Part shown: piece after piece, positions 36,021 to 42,838 of the stretch
How positions within the stretch are numbered: position 1 is the first letter of the stretch
Layout: each line of letters opens with the position of its first letter
Assembly (NCBI GenBank): GCA_963653425.1
Contig: CAVJWC010000001.1
Location: 62,001-126,000 of the forward strand
DNA length: 64,000 nucleotides
DNA from: UMGS692 sp963653425
Lineage (GTDB): Bacteria; Bacillota; Clostridia; Christensenellales; CAG-314
Reading direction: 5' to 3'
Made by a program: the position numbers and the translations under genes
The notes under the pieces: model-generated
The model's input: only the letters and a program-made list of their open reading frames with translations
Database searches by the model: none
What the model was told of the DNA's origin: nothing

Positions 36021-36812
36021 ATGAAGAGGAAAATCGTCGTTTTAATCGTTGTTTTGTCTGTATTTGCGTTATTGCCTGTCGGTTGCGAAAGAAGCAGTAC
36101 GGGAGCGAATATGACCGTCACGGCTTACGGAACGGTAGGAAACTGTATAGGCGAAGTTTCGCTTACTACCGATAAATCGGGAGCCGTTGTCGATATGACA
36201 GTTGAGGAGTATTATACACCGCACAATCTGTTTCTTCTTTCGGAGTACGATCGGACGCTTTTCGGAGAAGGACAGACCGAAAAAGCGGTTTTAAGCGACG
36301 GAAAGAACTACGAATATATAAAAACCGTATCCGTCGGCGGAGAAACTTTCACTTTGTATAAAACCGAATTAAAGGATAAAGACGGAAAGTCCTATAAAAC
36401 GCCGAGGTTTTCCGTAGATTATTCGAGTAAAAACAAAAAGAGCCTGAAAAGTTATATATCGACAGACGAAGGCGGAGAGTATTTCGTGAAAATGCTTAAA
36501 CGAGGCGAAGTTACCGCAGGAATTGTCGTTAACGGGAAATATCAGGCGGTAGCTCAGGCTAAATATCTCGGTGGTATAAACAAAAGCTGTACGGGTTTTT
36601 GGTCGGAAGATTTATCTGAGAGTAAAGGTTGGGCTTTGAACGTTCAGCTCTTCAAAACGAAAATGATTAAAGAATTCAATAAGAACGAAGTCAATAAGCC
36701 CGATAAAGATTATACGGAAGAAGTAAAGACGGCTTCGGGCGCAACTTTCTCTTCGTTTGAAGACTACGTTTATATCGCCTATAAAGCCTATAAAAAACTT
36801 ACGAGCAAATAA
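36021..36812 (+). CDS. Lipoprotein with an FMN-binding-like domain
   Basis: 263 residues. An N-terminal signal sequence ends in the lipobox LPVGC (Cys22), so it is lipid-anchored outside the membrane. The C-terminal VKTASGATFSSFEDYV resembles the SGATxTS flavin-attachment signature of FMN_bind domains, but the rest is too diverged for certainty. A possible role in extracytoplasmic electron transfer or sensing is inference. Strong AAGGAG site. Confidence 0.65.
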   Translation: MKRKIVVLIVVLSVFALLPVGCERSSTGANMTVTAYGTVGNCIGEVSLTTDKSGAVVDMTVEEYYTPHNLFLLSEYDRTLFGEGQTEKAVLSDGKNYEYIKTVSVGGETFTLYKTELKDKDGKSYKTPRFSVDYSSKNKKSLKSYISTDEGGEYFVKMLKRGEVTAGIVVNGKYQAVAQAKYLGGINKSCTGFWSEDLSESKGWALNVQLFKTKMIKEFNKNEVNKPDKDYTEEVKTASGATFSSFEDYVYIAYKAYKKLTSK

Positions 36813-36817
36813 AACGG

Positions 36818-36846
36818 GAATAATTATCGCAAACGGTTGCACACTA
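36818..36846 (+). promoter_or_regulatory. SigG/SigF-like forespore promoter of spoIVB
   Basis: GAATA (36818-36822) fits the SigG -35 pattern GNATR. After 17 bp, CACACTA (36840-36846) matches CATNNTA with one mismatch. It lies about 40 bp before the spoIVB start. The pattern comes from Bacillus consensus knowledge and is suggestive only. Confidence 0.4.
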
Positions 36847-36884
36847 AGAGAGAAATATCAGCCTGCGGGCTATTGAGAGGTACT

Positions 36885-38003
36885 ATGAAAAAACCTATAT
36901 TGGCGGTGATTCTTCTTGTGTTGCTCGGCTCGGCTTTGAGCGCAGTATTTTGCCCGTTCAAAGCCGTTCTGACGTCTGCCGAGCAGTACGATTGTTCTTT
37001 ATCGGACAACGAAAACCTTTACGCGTCGGGCGAAACCATTATAGATAAGATCGGTCAGGCTATCTTTAAGGGTAAAACCGTCGTCGGCGAAGTTCGTCTG
37101 GGAGGAATTCCTATCGGGATAAGTCTCGAATCGAGCGGAGTAAAAGTTATCGGAATAAGCGAAATAATGACGAAAAACGGCGTTCAGTGTCCAGCGATAG
37201 AGTCGGATATAAGAATAGGCGACGTGATAATCGGAGCTGACGGCGTTGAAATAAACAGTTCTCTTCGTTTAAGTCAGCTGGTCTTAGAAAGCAACGGAGA
37301 GGAGATCGAACTTGAAATTATACGGGGAGAAAAACTAAAAAAGAAAATAAAACCGCTTTACGACGAACTTAGCGGAAAATACAAACTCGGACTCTGGACG
37401 AAAGAGGGCAGTAGCGGAATAGGCACGCTGACGTTTGTAAAAGAAGACGGACGGTTCGCGTCTTTGGGGCATCCGATAGTCAATCCCGAAACGGGAGAGA
37501 TATATAAAATCAGCGGAGGAAGCGTTTATAAGTGCGTGATAACGGGAGCCGTAAAAGGCGGAAGAGGCAGAGCCGGAGAACTCAGAGGCGATTTTAAGGA
37601 CGTGAAACTCGGAACGGTTTCTTCCAACGGGAAAATCGGCGTTTACGGAACGTTTACAAACCGTGACTATCTTAGTTATCCCAAGATAAAGATTCTTTCG
37701 TCCAAGTCGGTAAAACCAGGGAAAGCCTACGTTTATTCTACCGTGGAAGGCGAAAAGCCCGAACTATACGAAGCCGAAATAATCAAAGCTTCCGTTCAGA
37801 GCGGAGAAAGCGACAAAGGAATAGTCGTAAGAATTACCGATAAAAGACTTATCGAAAAGACGGGCGGTATCGTTCAGGGAATGAGCGGAAGTCCCATTAT
37901 TCAGGAAGGTTGTCTCGTCGGCGCGGTAACTCACGTTTTCGTAAGCGACGGAGTGAAGGGATACGGAGTTTACGCCGAATTTATGTACGACAAACTGAAA
38001 TAA
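36885..38003 (+). CDS. spoIVB: SpoIVB serine peptidase (S55)
   Basis: 372-residue forespore-secreted protease that, in Bacillus, signals activation of pro-SigK processing across the forespore membranes. One N-terminal membrane segment (ILAVILLVLLGSALSAVF), a PDZ domain around residues 80-165 and the S55 catalytic domain with His in FASLGHPIV and Ser in GMSGSPII. The ending LVGAVTHVFVSDGVKGYGVY is family-typical. The ATG at 36885 has GAGAGG upstream; an upstream TTG is less likely. The 3' end is tandemly duplicated downstream. Confidence 0.95.
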   Translation: MKKPILAVILLVLLGSALSAVFCPFKAVLTSAEQYDCSLSDNENLYASGETIIDKIGQAIFKGKTVVGEVRLGGIPIGISLESSGVKVIGISEIMTKNGVQCPAIESDIRIGDVIIGADGVEINSSLRLSQLVLESNGEEIELEIIRGEKLKKKIKPLYDELSGKYKLGLWTKEGSSGIGTLTFVKEDGRFASLGHPIVNPETGEIYKISGGSVYKCVITGAVKGGRGRAGELRGDFKDVKLGTVSSNGKIGVYGTFTNRDYLSYPKIKILSSKSVKPGKAYVYSTVEGEKPELYEAEIIKASVQSGESDKGIVVRITDKRLIEKTGGIVQGMSGSPIIQEGCLVGAVTHVFVSDGVKGYGVYAEFMYDKLK

Positions 38004-38038
38004 ACCGCATTATGTACGATAAATCGGAATAAACCGCG
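37981..38038 (+). repeat. 29-bp tandem duplication spanning the spoIVB stop codon
   Basis: Units 37981-38009 and 38010-38038 start TTATGTACGA and end AAATAAACCGC or GAATAAACCGC. The first holds the last spoIVB codons and its stop. Confidence 0.8.
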
Positions 38039-38117
38039 TTGTTTCCTATAATAAGCCGTTCGGGTTTAAGTAAAAAACGGACGGCAAAAACTCTGTAAAA
38101 TAACGCAAAAACGAGAA

Positions 38118-38217
38118 GCCCGCAAAAGTTATAATAACCGAGAAAGCCGAGAAACCGTAAAAGTTATAAACGACGGAGAAGTAACGCAAGAGAAAAAGTC
38201 ATAAATAACGGAGAAAG
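38118..38217 (+). repeat. Degenerate ~33-bp tandem repeat
   Basis: Three units (near 38118, 38151 and 38187) share the pattern CGCAAAAGTTATAA followed by ACGGAGAA with substitutions. They fill most of the spacer between spoIVB and the next membrane protein. Confidence 0.55.
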
Positions 38218-38222
38218 ACAAT

Positions 38223-38252
38223 AAAATACCGTATGAATATACGGTATTTTTT
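38223..38252 (+). terminator. Perfect 12-bp hairpin with T-run overlapping a start codon
   Basis: AAAATACCGTAT (38223-38234) pairs with ATACGGTATTTT (38239-38250) around a GAAT loop, followed by TT. It could be the spoIVB terminator. The ATG of the next open frame (38233) lies in it. Confidence 0.7.
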
Positions 38253-38835
38253 GTCAAAGCAGGTTGATTACGTAAAAGAAACGCTGAAAAGTAAGGCTTA
38301 CTGCCTTATAATAGCTTTAGTCGCGGTTTTATGCGGAATTATCACGGGCATAATCAACAGTCACGCGATAACGGAGTTTTGTCGGGTAGAATGTTGCGGA
38401 TTTTTTATCTGCAAGATCTCGGGAACGCCCGATACCTTTTCGATTTTCTTCAAAAGTTTGTTTTCGTCGGTGTTTATTACGCTTTTACTAAGCTGTTTCT
38501 GCGCCGTAAACAAATGGTCGGCTGTTGCTCAGTACGTTTTTCTGTTTATATTCTCGGCGGGTTTTACGGCAGGCGTATGCTCTGTTATAAAGACCGTTAC
38601 GGCAATAGGAATTCTTATCGTTTTTACGGTTTTTCTCGTCTATTTTTCAGGTGTAATCACGATATTTGCGGGAATAATTCTCTATACGAGGGGAGACGAC
38701 TACGGGAACGGAAAAATCACCGTGCAAAAAACGGTCCTTCTTATCGTGACGTCAACCGCGCTTCTTGCCGTAATATGTTTGCTGTCGGCGACCGTATACG
38801 TCACGTTTTTCAGACCGTTGTTTTGTTTTCCGTAA
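38233..38835 (+). CDS. Hypothetical membrane protein, weakly SpoIIM-like
   Basis: 200 residues with about five hydrophobic segments. The first, CLIIALVAVLCGIITGIINS, and the overall layout recall the SpoIIM/DUF95 group, but the resemblance is weak and could be general to small membrane proteins. The proposed ATG lies in the hairpin above and lacks a well-placed ribosome-binding site; a TTG at 38251 is the alternative start. A Spo0A-box match, TTTGTCAAA, lies at 38250-38258. If real, expression would be restricted by the hairpin. Confidence 0.55.
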   Translation: MNIRYFLSKQVDYVKETLKSKAYCLIIALVAVLCGIITGIINSHAITEFCRVECCGFFICKISGTPDTFSIFFKSLFSSVFITLLLSCFCAVNKWSAVAQYVFLFIFSAGFTAGVCSVIKTVTAIGILIVFTVFLVYFSGVITIFAGIILYTRGDDYGNGKITVQKTVLLIVTSTALLAVICLLSATVYVTFFRPLFCFP

Positions 38836-38870
38836 AGTAAAAAGTCTTTGCGCTTTTCGCCTTTTCAAGT

Positions 38871-38934
38871 CGCATAGCATTCGCTAATCCGACAGCTAAA
38901 TCCGCATAGCATTAGTTAATTCGGCTACTGAATC
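38871..38934. repeat. 32-bp degenerate direct repeat
   Basis: CGCATAGCATTCGCTAATCC (from 38871) recurs as CGCATAGCATTAGTTAATTC (from 38903), period 32. Confidence 0.6.
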
Positions 38935-38968
38935 TGTCAGACGTAAAGAAGGTAAGGCTGACTTCAAA

Positions 38969-39472
38969 CTATTCCACGATTATCTGACAACTGCGCATTG
39001 CTTCGAGAGCGGCTTGATGTTTTTCTTCCGTAACTCCTGCGCACAGCTCGGAAAGAACGGTGATTTTAAGCGACGGATAAAGCGTTTTTATAATAAGAGC
39101 GTTGGTGATTACGCAAATATCCGTACACGTTCCTACCAAAACTACTTCGCCGAATTCGTCGAGTTTCCAATCGAGCGTTCCGAATGCGGGCTTGTCTATA
39201 ATAAGACAGCCTTTTTTATTTATAACGTCGAGAATGCTTTTTTCGATTTCGTGGCCGTAAGTTCCTTTCACGCAATGTACGACGGGCAAAGCTTTTCCTT
39301 CGGGCGTATCGAGGTAATCTTTTTCGTGCGTATCGCGCGTGGCTATAATTTTTCCGTCAAAACTTTCCGCAAGTTCGGCAATAGGTTTTACTATAGCTTC
39401 CGCCATGGGATTTTTAAGAGAACCCGTAATAAAGTCGTTCTGCATATCTATAATAATCAAAGCTTTCTTCAT
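38969..39472 (-). CDS. Isochorismatase/nicotinamidase-family cysteine hydrolase
   Basis: 167-residue hydrolase. The triad is visible as Asp9 in IIIDMQNDF, Lys in IIDKPAFG and Cys in GTCTDICVITNA. TRDTHEKDYLDTPEGK matches the nicotinamidase metal and substrate loop region, so nicotinamide deamidation is plausible, but ureidosuccinate and other substrates remain possible. Probably in one transcript with DUF1893 and tetR genes upstream, 131 bp apart. Confidence 0.85.
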   Translation of the reverse strand: MKKALIIIDMQNDFITGSLKNPMAEAIVKPIAELAESFDGKIIATRDTHEKDYLDTPEGKALPVVHCVKGTYGHEIEKSILDVINKKGCLIIDKPAFGTLDWKLDEFGEVVLVGTCTDICVITNALIIKTLYPSLKITVLSELCAGVTEEKHQAALEAMRSCQIIVE

Positions 39473-39603
39473 CTTTTCGTCTCCTTTTCGGGTAGAATTT
39501 TATTGCTTGTCGCCGTTTAGTAAAAGTTTTTTTGGCTTTTACGGAACTTTCCTCGTTCGTTGCTATGCGGAAAGTTTTTCCCGTTCGTTGCCGCTTGGTA
39601 ATT

Positions 39604-40056
39604 TCAGCGTCTGTCGTTCTCCTGAAGCGGAGCGGCTGAACTTAACTCGCGGACTTTTTCCTTTAAGGCTATATAAGCCGATTGAGGATCGGAGCAATTT
39701 TCGACCGCAAGTTCCATAGGGCATTTACCCGTACCCGTTCTGTTTACGACGTAATCGGTAAGTTTTCCGTAATAAGCGGGGATATTTGCGGAAGAGAAAA
39801 TCTCCAACGCGGTTTTGCTCATAACTTCAGCGTAGATTTCCTTGGTCTGAAGAAGAATATGCAAAAAAGCCGCGGCTTTTCCGACTATTTTATCTGCCGC
39901 ATAAGCGTCTCTGACGTCTTCATCGGAGTCCAAAAGATTAAGGAGAGGTTTGATTCCGTGTTCCGAAGAAACTATAAATTTATCGGGTTTATAGAGAACG
40001 AAAGTGCAGTCGTTCTCTTCCAGCCGTGTTTTTGCTTTAATGAGATTGTCGGTCAT
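39604..40056 (-). CDS. DUF1893 protein, cytidine-deaminase-like fold
   Basis: 150 residues matching the DUF1893 (TM1506-like) family: TCFVL..S..GIKPLLNLL-type start, ADKIVGKAAAFLHIL, and NRTGTGKCPMELAVE near residue 110. The fold belongs to the deaminase superfamily but the family has no proven activity. It overlaps the tetR stop by one base (TAATG), so the two are translationally coupled and probably functionally linked. Confidence 0.8.
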   Translation of the reverse strand: MTDNLIKAKTRLEENDCTFVLYKPDKFIVSSEHGIKPLLNLLDSDEDVRDAYAADKIVGKAAAFLHILLQTKEIYAEVMSKTALEIFSSANIPAYYGKLTDYVVNRTGTGKCPMELAVENCSDPQSAYIALKEKVRELSSAAPLQENDRR

Positions 40057-40661
40057 TAGTTGTGCCTCTTTTCTGTGTTTTTTATGAATAAATCGGAATT
40101 AAGAATATCGTTGTAAAGCGCAAATATATCCGCGTAAACGTCGCTCGACGCCTTTCCGTCGATAGTTTCCGAAATAACGCCCCAAAGACCGTTGCAAAGA
40201 AGAGCGACGGTTTGTTTTATGGGGTATTTAGGTTTCATCATAGAGCTGTGATGATTGATATAAGTAACCGCCTGATCGAATACCTTGTTATAAAAACTCG
40301 AATAAAGATAAGGGTTTATATCCGATTTTGCGGCGGAGAAGAAGTCGAAGTGATTTTCGCACAGGTTAATAATAGCCGTAAGCATATTATTGTAACCCTG
40401 AAGATCTTTAAGCTCGGAGTTGTTTTCCTTCTGAAGAGCATGATAGTCGTCGAGAGCTTCCTGAACGTATTCGTCGAATATCTCTTCCACGAGAGCGTAT
40501 TTGTCCTCGTAGTAGTTATAAAAAGTTATTCTGCTGGTAGTGCTTTCGTTGCATATATCGGTAACCGTAATATGCTCGAAGGAATCCTTTTTAAGCAGTT
40601 CGTGAAAAGCCGCCTTTATTCCCTTTTTCGTCTTAATTATCCGTTTGTCCGTTCCTGCCAT
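40056..40661 (-). CDS. TetR/AcrR-family transcriptional regulator
   Basis: 201 residues. The N-terminal helix-turn-helix covers residues 10-55 (ITVTDICNESTTSRITFYNYYEDKYALVEEIF). The ligand-binding domain is diverged; the ligand is unknown. Divergent from degV, with repeated operator-like elements between them, so it likely controls degV and its own operon. Confidence 0.9.
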   Translation of the reverse strand: MAGTDKRIIKTKKGIKAAFHELLKKDSFEHITVTDICNESTTSRITFYNYYEDKYALVEEIFDEYVQEALDDYHALQKENNSELKDLQGYNNMLTAIINLCENHFDFFSAAKSDINPYLYSSFYNKVFDQAVTYINHHSSMMKPKYPIKQTVALLCNGLWGVISETIDGKASSDVYADIFALYNDILNSDLFIKNTEKRHN

Positions 40662-40687
40662 AGTCCGCCTTGGAAATTAACAATTTC

Positions 40688-40773
40688 TACATAATGTAAG
40701 TTATTGTTCATTTTCCGAAAAATGTAATTGCAATTTGTTGTAAAATAAGTTAATATACAACATGTAAGTTATT
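40688..40773. promoter_or_regulatory. Repeated operator-like element between tetR and degV
   Basis: ATGTAAGTTATT occurs twice in direct orientation (40694-40705 and 40762-40773), 68 bp apart. The first copy overlaps the odd palindrome TACAT-A-ATGTA (40688-40698); the second overlaps ACATGT. These are the best candidates for TetR-binding sites. Confidence 0.55.
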
Positions 40774-40819
40774 ATACTACAAATATTGTTATCAGTCAAG
40801 AATAAAAGGAGACGAACCT

Positions 40820-41707
40820 ATGACGAAATTTTTGGTTTCAACGGATTCCGGTTGCGATTTACCTATCGAGTTGCTTAACGAAAAAGGAATAGTTCCTTTC
40901 AAGCTTTTCTACGCAATCAACGGAGAACTCTTCGAAGATACTATGGAACACGCCGATTGCATAGAATTTTACGAAAAAATGAAGAACGGAGCCGTTCCCA
41001 AAACAAGTCAGGGAACGCAGGCGCAGTTCGAGAAGTTCTTTGAAAATCTTCTTAAAGAGAACTCGCAGATTCTTTACATAAGTCTGGGAAGCGCGGTTTC
41101 GGGTTCTTACGACAGCGCGACTGCCGCTGCCAAAAAGCTCGAAGAAGCCAATAAAGGAAGCAAAATCATAGTTATAGACTCGACGTTGTGTTCGACGGGA
41201 TACGGAATGCTTGCGCTTAAGGCGGCGGAACTCAGAGATTCGGGCTATTCCATAGATAAATGCGCGGCTGAAATAGAAAGGCTGAAAATTACCGTCAACA
41301 CTTGGTACACAACCGACGAACTGCTTTATCTGCGCCGTTCGGGAAGATGTAGCAGAGCTGGACAGGTTATAGGAACGATTCTGAAAATCTGTCCTATTCT
41401 CAACCTCGACGCCAAAGGCCATCTTATCGTTCAGGAGAGAGTAAGAGGCATCGACAAGACCATAAACAGAATTCACGCTATAATCAAAGAGAACGTGGTT
41501 GACGCGGAAAATCAGACTTTGTACGTTTGTCACAGCACCACGCCCGAAAAAGCGCGCGAATTCGGCGAAGGCTTAAAGAACGACGTCGGCTTCAAAGACG
41601 TTTATTACACGTATATAGGCGCGATTATCGGTTCTAACTGCGGTCCCGGACTCAGAGCCGCCTTTTATTACGGCAAACCTCGTACCATGGACGGCTACAA
41701 CGATTAG
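40820..41707 (+). CDS. DegV-family fatty-acid-binding protein (FakB-like)
   Basis: 295 residues. DegV/FakB proteins bind a fatty acid and present it to the kinase FakA for phosphorylation. The start FLVSTDSGCDLP, the SLGSAVSGSYDSA segment, DSTLCSTGYGML and LRRSGRCSRAGQVIGTILKICPIL match the family's fatty-acid-binding core. No fakA is near. The adjacent TetR regulator may sense fatty-acyl ligands; inference. Confidence 0.92.
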   Translation: MTKFLVSTDSGCDLPIELLNEKGIVPFKLFYAINGELFEDTMEHADCIEFYEKMKNGAVPKTSQGTQAQFEKFFENLLKENSQILYISLGSAVSGSYDSATAAAKKLEEANKGSKIIVIDSTLCSTGYGMLALKAAELRDSGYSIDKCAAEIERLKITVNTWYTTDELLYLRRSGRCSRAGQVIGTILKICPILNLDAKGHLIVQERVRGIDKTINRIHAIIKENVVDAENQTLYVCHSTTPEKAREFGEGLKNDVGFKDVYYTYIGAIIGSNCGPGLRAAFYYGKPRTMDGYND

Positions 41708-41731
41708 TTATCGGGCGTTTCAACCCGTTTA

Positions 41732-41789
41732 TTCCCTTAAATACCGGAGAAAACGAATTGTTCCCTCAAAATATCGGGGATAACGAAAG
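41732..41789. repeat. 29-bp degenerate tandem repeat after degV
   Basis: Two adjacent units (41732-41760, 41761-41789) begin TTCCCTTAAA or TTCCCTCAAA and share CGG-GA-AACGAA. It lies shortly after the degV stop. Confidence 0.5.
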
Positions 41790-41852
41790 AAATAGCCTTT
41801 AATTATTTATAAATTCCGATAGTCTTGTTTTTTAGGAGAGAACAATTTTATT

Positions 41853-41895
41853 AAAAAACCCTGCGATTCAGAAAAATCGCGGGGGTTTGTTTTTA
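41853..41895. terminator. Bidirectional terminator between degV and the XRE gene
   Basis: A stem of about 12 bp (AAACCCTGCGATT with AATCGCGGGGGTTT, one wobble and one bulge) has A residues before it and GTTTTT after it, and it sits between convergent genes. Confidence 0.75.
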
Positions 41896-41905
41896 TAAAA
41901 AAATT

Positions 41906-42625
41906 CTAAGACGGGTTGTTCGGCGTCGTTTTTAATCCGTCGTCTTTTTGGTCTTGTTTTTTGTCCGTAACCGCGTTTTCCGCGTGCGGAGCGTTTTCTT
42001 CCGTTTTCTGAGAATTCTTCTTTTTCCTCGGTTTGCGCTTCCTGAAAAGCGTATAAACGACAGCCATTGCTTCGAGCGGAATTATAAGGAAGAAGAGAGG
42101 CCAGAAGTTATATTGTATAAGTTGCAGGTAAGTCCCCGTAACCAGACCGCATATCACAAGCGAAAGCAGAATGGTATTAGCCCATTTTATATTTCGGTTG
42201 TTAATATTGTATTTGTAGACGATAACGGCGGAGGGGGGGACCGCCCAAACGAAAATCTGCCAGAACCGATAGCTTTTCATTATATCGAGTCCCACGTAAA
42301 TCAATACGGCGACAAGCCATACCGTAAGCACTGAAAGACACAACATCGCGATTCGGTTTACGGTGTCTTCCTGTTCGATAATATGAGCCGCGTCGGAGGA
42401 TTTGACGACGGCGTTTTCCCCGATTAAATCGTCTACAGTAATATTGTAGAACTCGGCTATACGCGCCAGCGTACATATATCGGGAACGGTAGTTCCGTTT
42501 TCCCAACGGCTTATGCTTTTATCGGAGTATCCGATTTTCTCCGCAAGGTCGGTTTGTTTCAGATGATGAGCTTTTCTGAGTTCGACCAGATTTTTGGAGA
42601 TGTTAGCTTCAATATTCGTATCCAT
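41906..42625 (-). CDS. XRE-family regulator anchored in the membrane
   Basis: 239 residues. An N-terminal helix-turn-helix (residues 8-65, LKQTDLAEKIGYSDKSISRWENG) is joined to about four hydrophobic helices (residues 93-195) and a charged, probably cytoplasmic, tail (RKRKPRKKKNSQK). Such fusions suggest a membrane-tethered transcription factor or sensor. No partner gene is evident. Confidence 0.85.
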   Translation of the reverse strand: MDTNIEANISKNLVELRKAHHLKQTDLAEKIGYSDKSISRWENGTTVPDICTLARIAEFYNITVDDLIGENAVVKSSDAAHIIEQEDTVNRIAMLCLSVLTVWLVAVLIYVGLDIMKSYRFWQIFVWAVPPSAVIVYKYNINNRNIKWANTILLSLVICGLVTGTYLQLIQYNFWPLFFLIIPLEAMAVVYTLFRKRKPRKKKNSQKTEENAPHAENAVTDKKQDQKDDGLKTTPNNPS

Positions 42626-42764
42626 ACCTCAATGATACCCTATTTTTTAGGAAAAGTCAAGTAAAATCAGCATTATTCTCGTTATTCTCACAATAAGAGA
42701 GTGAAATTCTCGCAAAATAAGAGTGTGGTATATAAATCCGAAAGTGGTTTAGACGCGAAAATCG

Positions 42765-42793
42765 TTGCGCTTTTTGACGCAAAATGGTAAAAT
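42765..42793 (+). promoter_or_regulatory. Promoter of the 779-residue lipoprotein gene
   Basis: TTGCGC (42765-42770) and TAAAAT (42788-42793) are separated by 17 bp. Confidence 0.5.
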
Positions 42794-42838
42794 CACCCGC
42801 GTGTCCGAACAAAAGACAAAGGACTACAGGAGGAAAAA

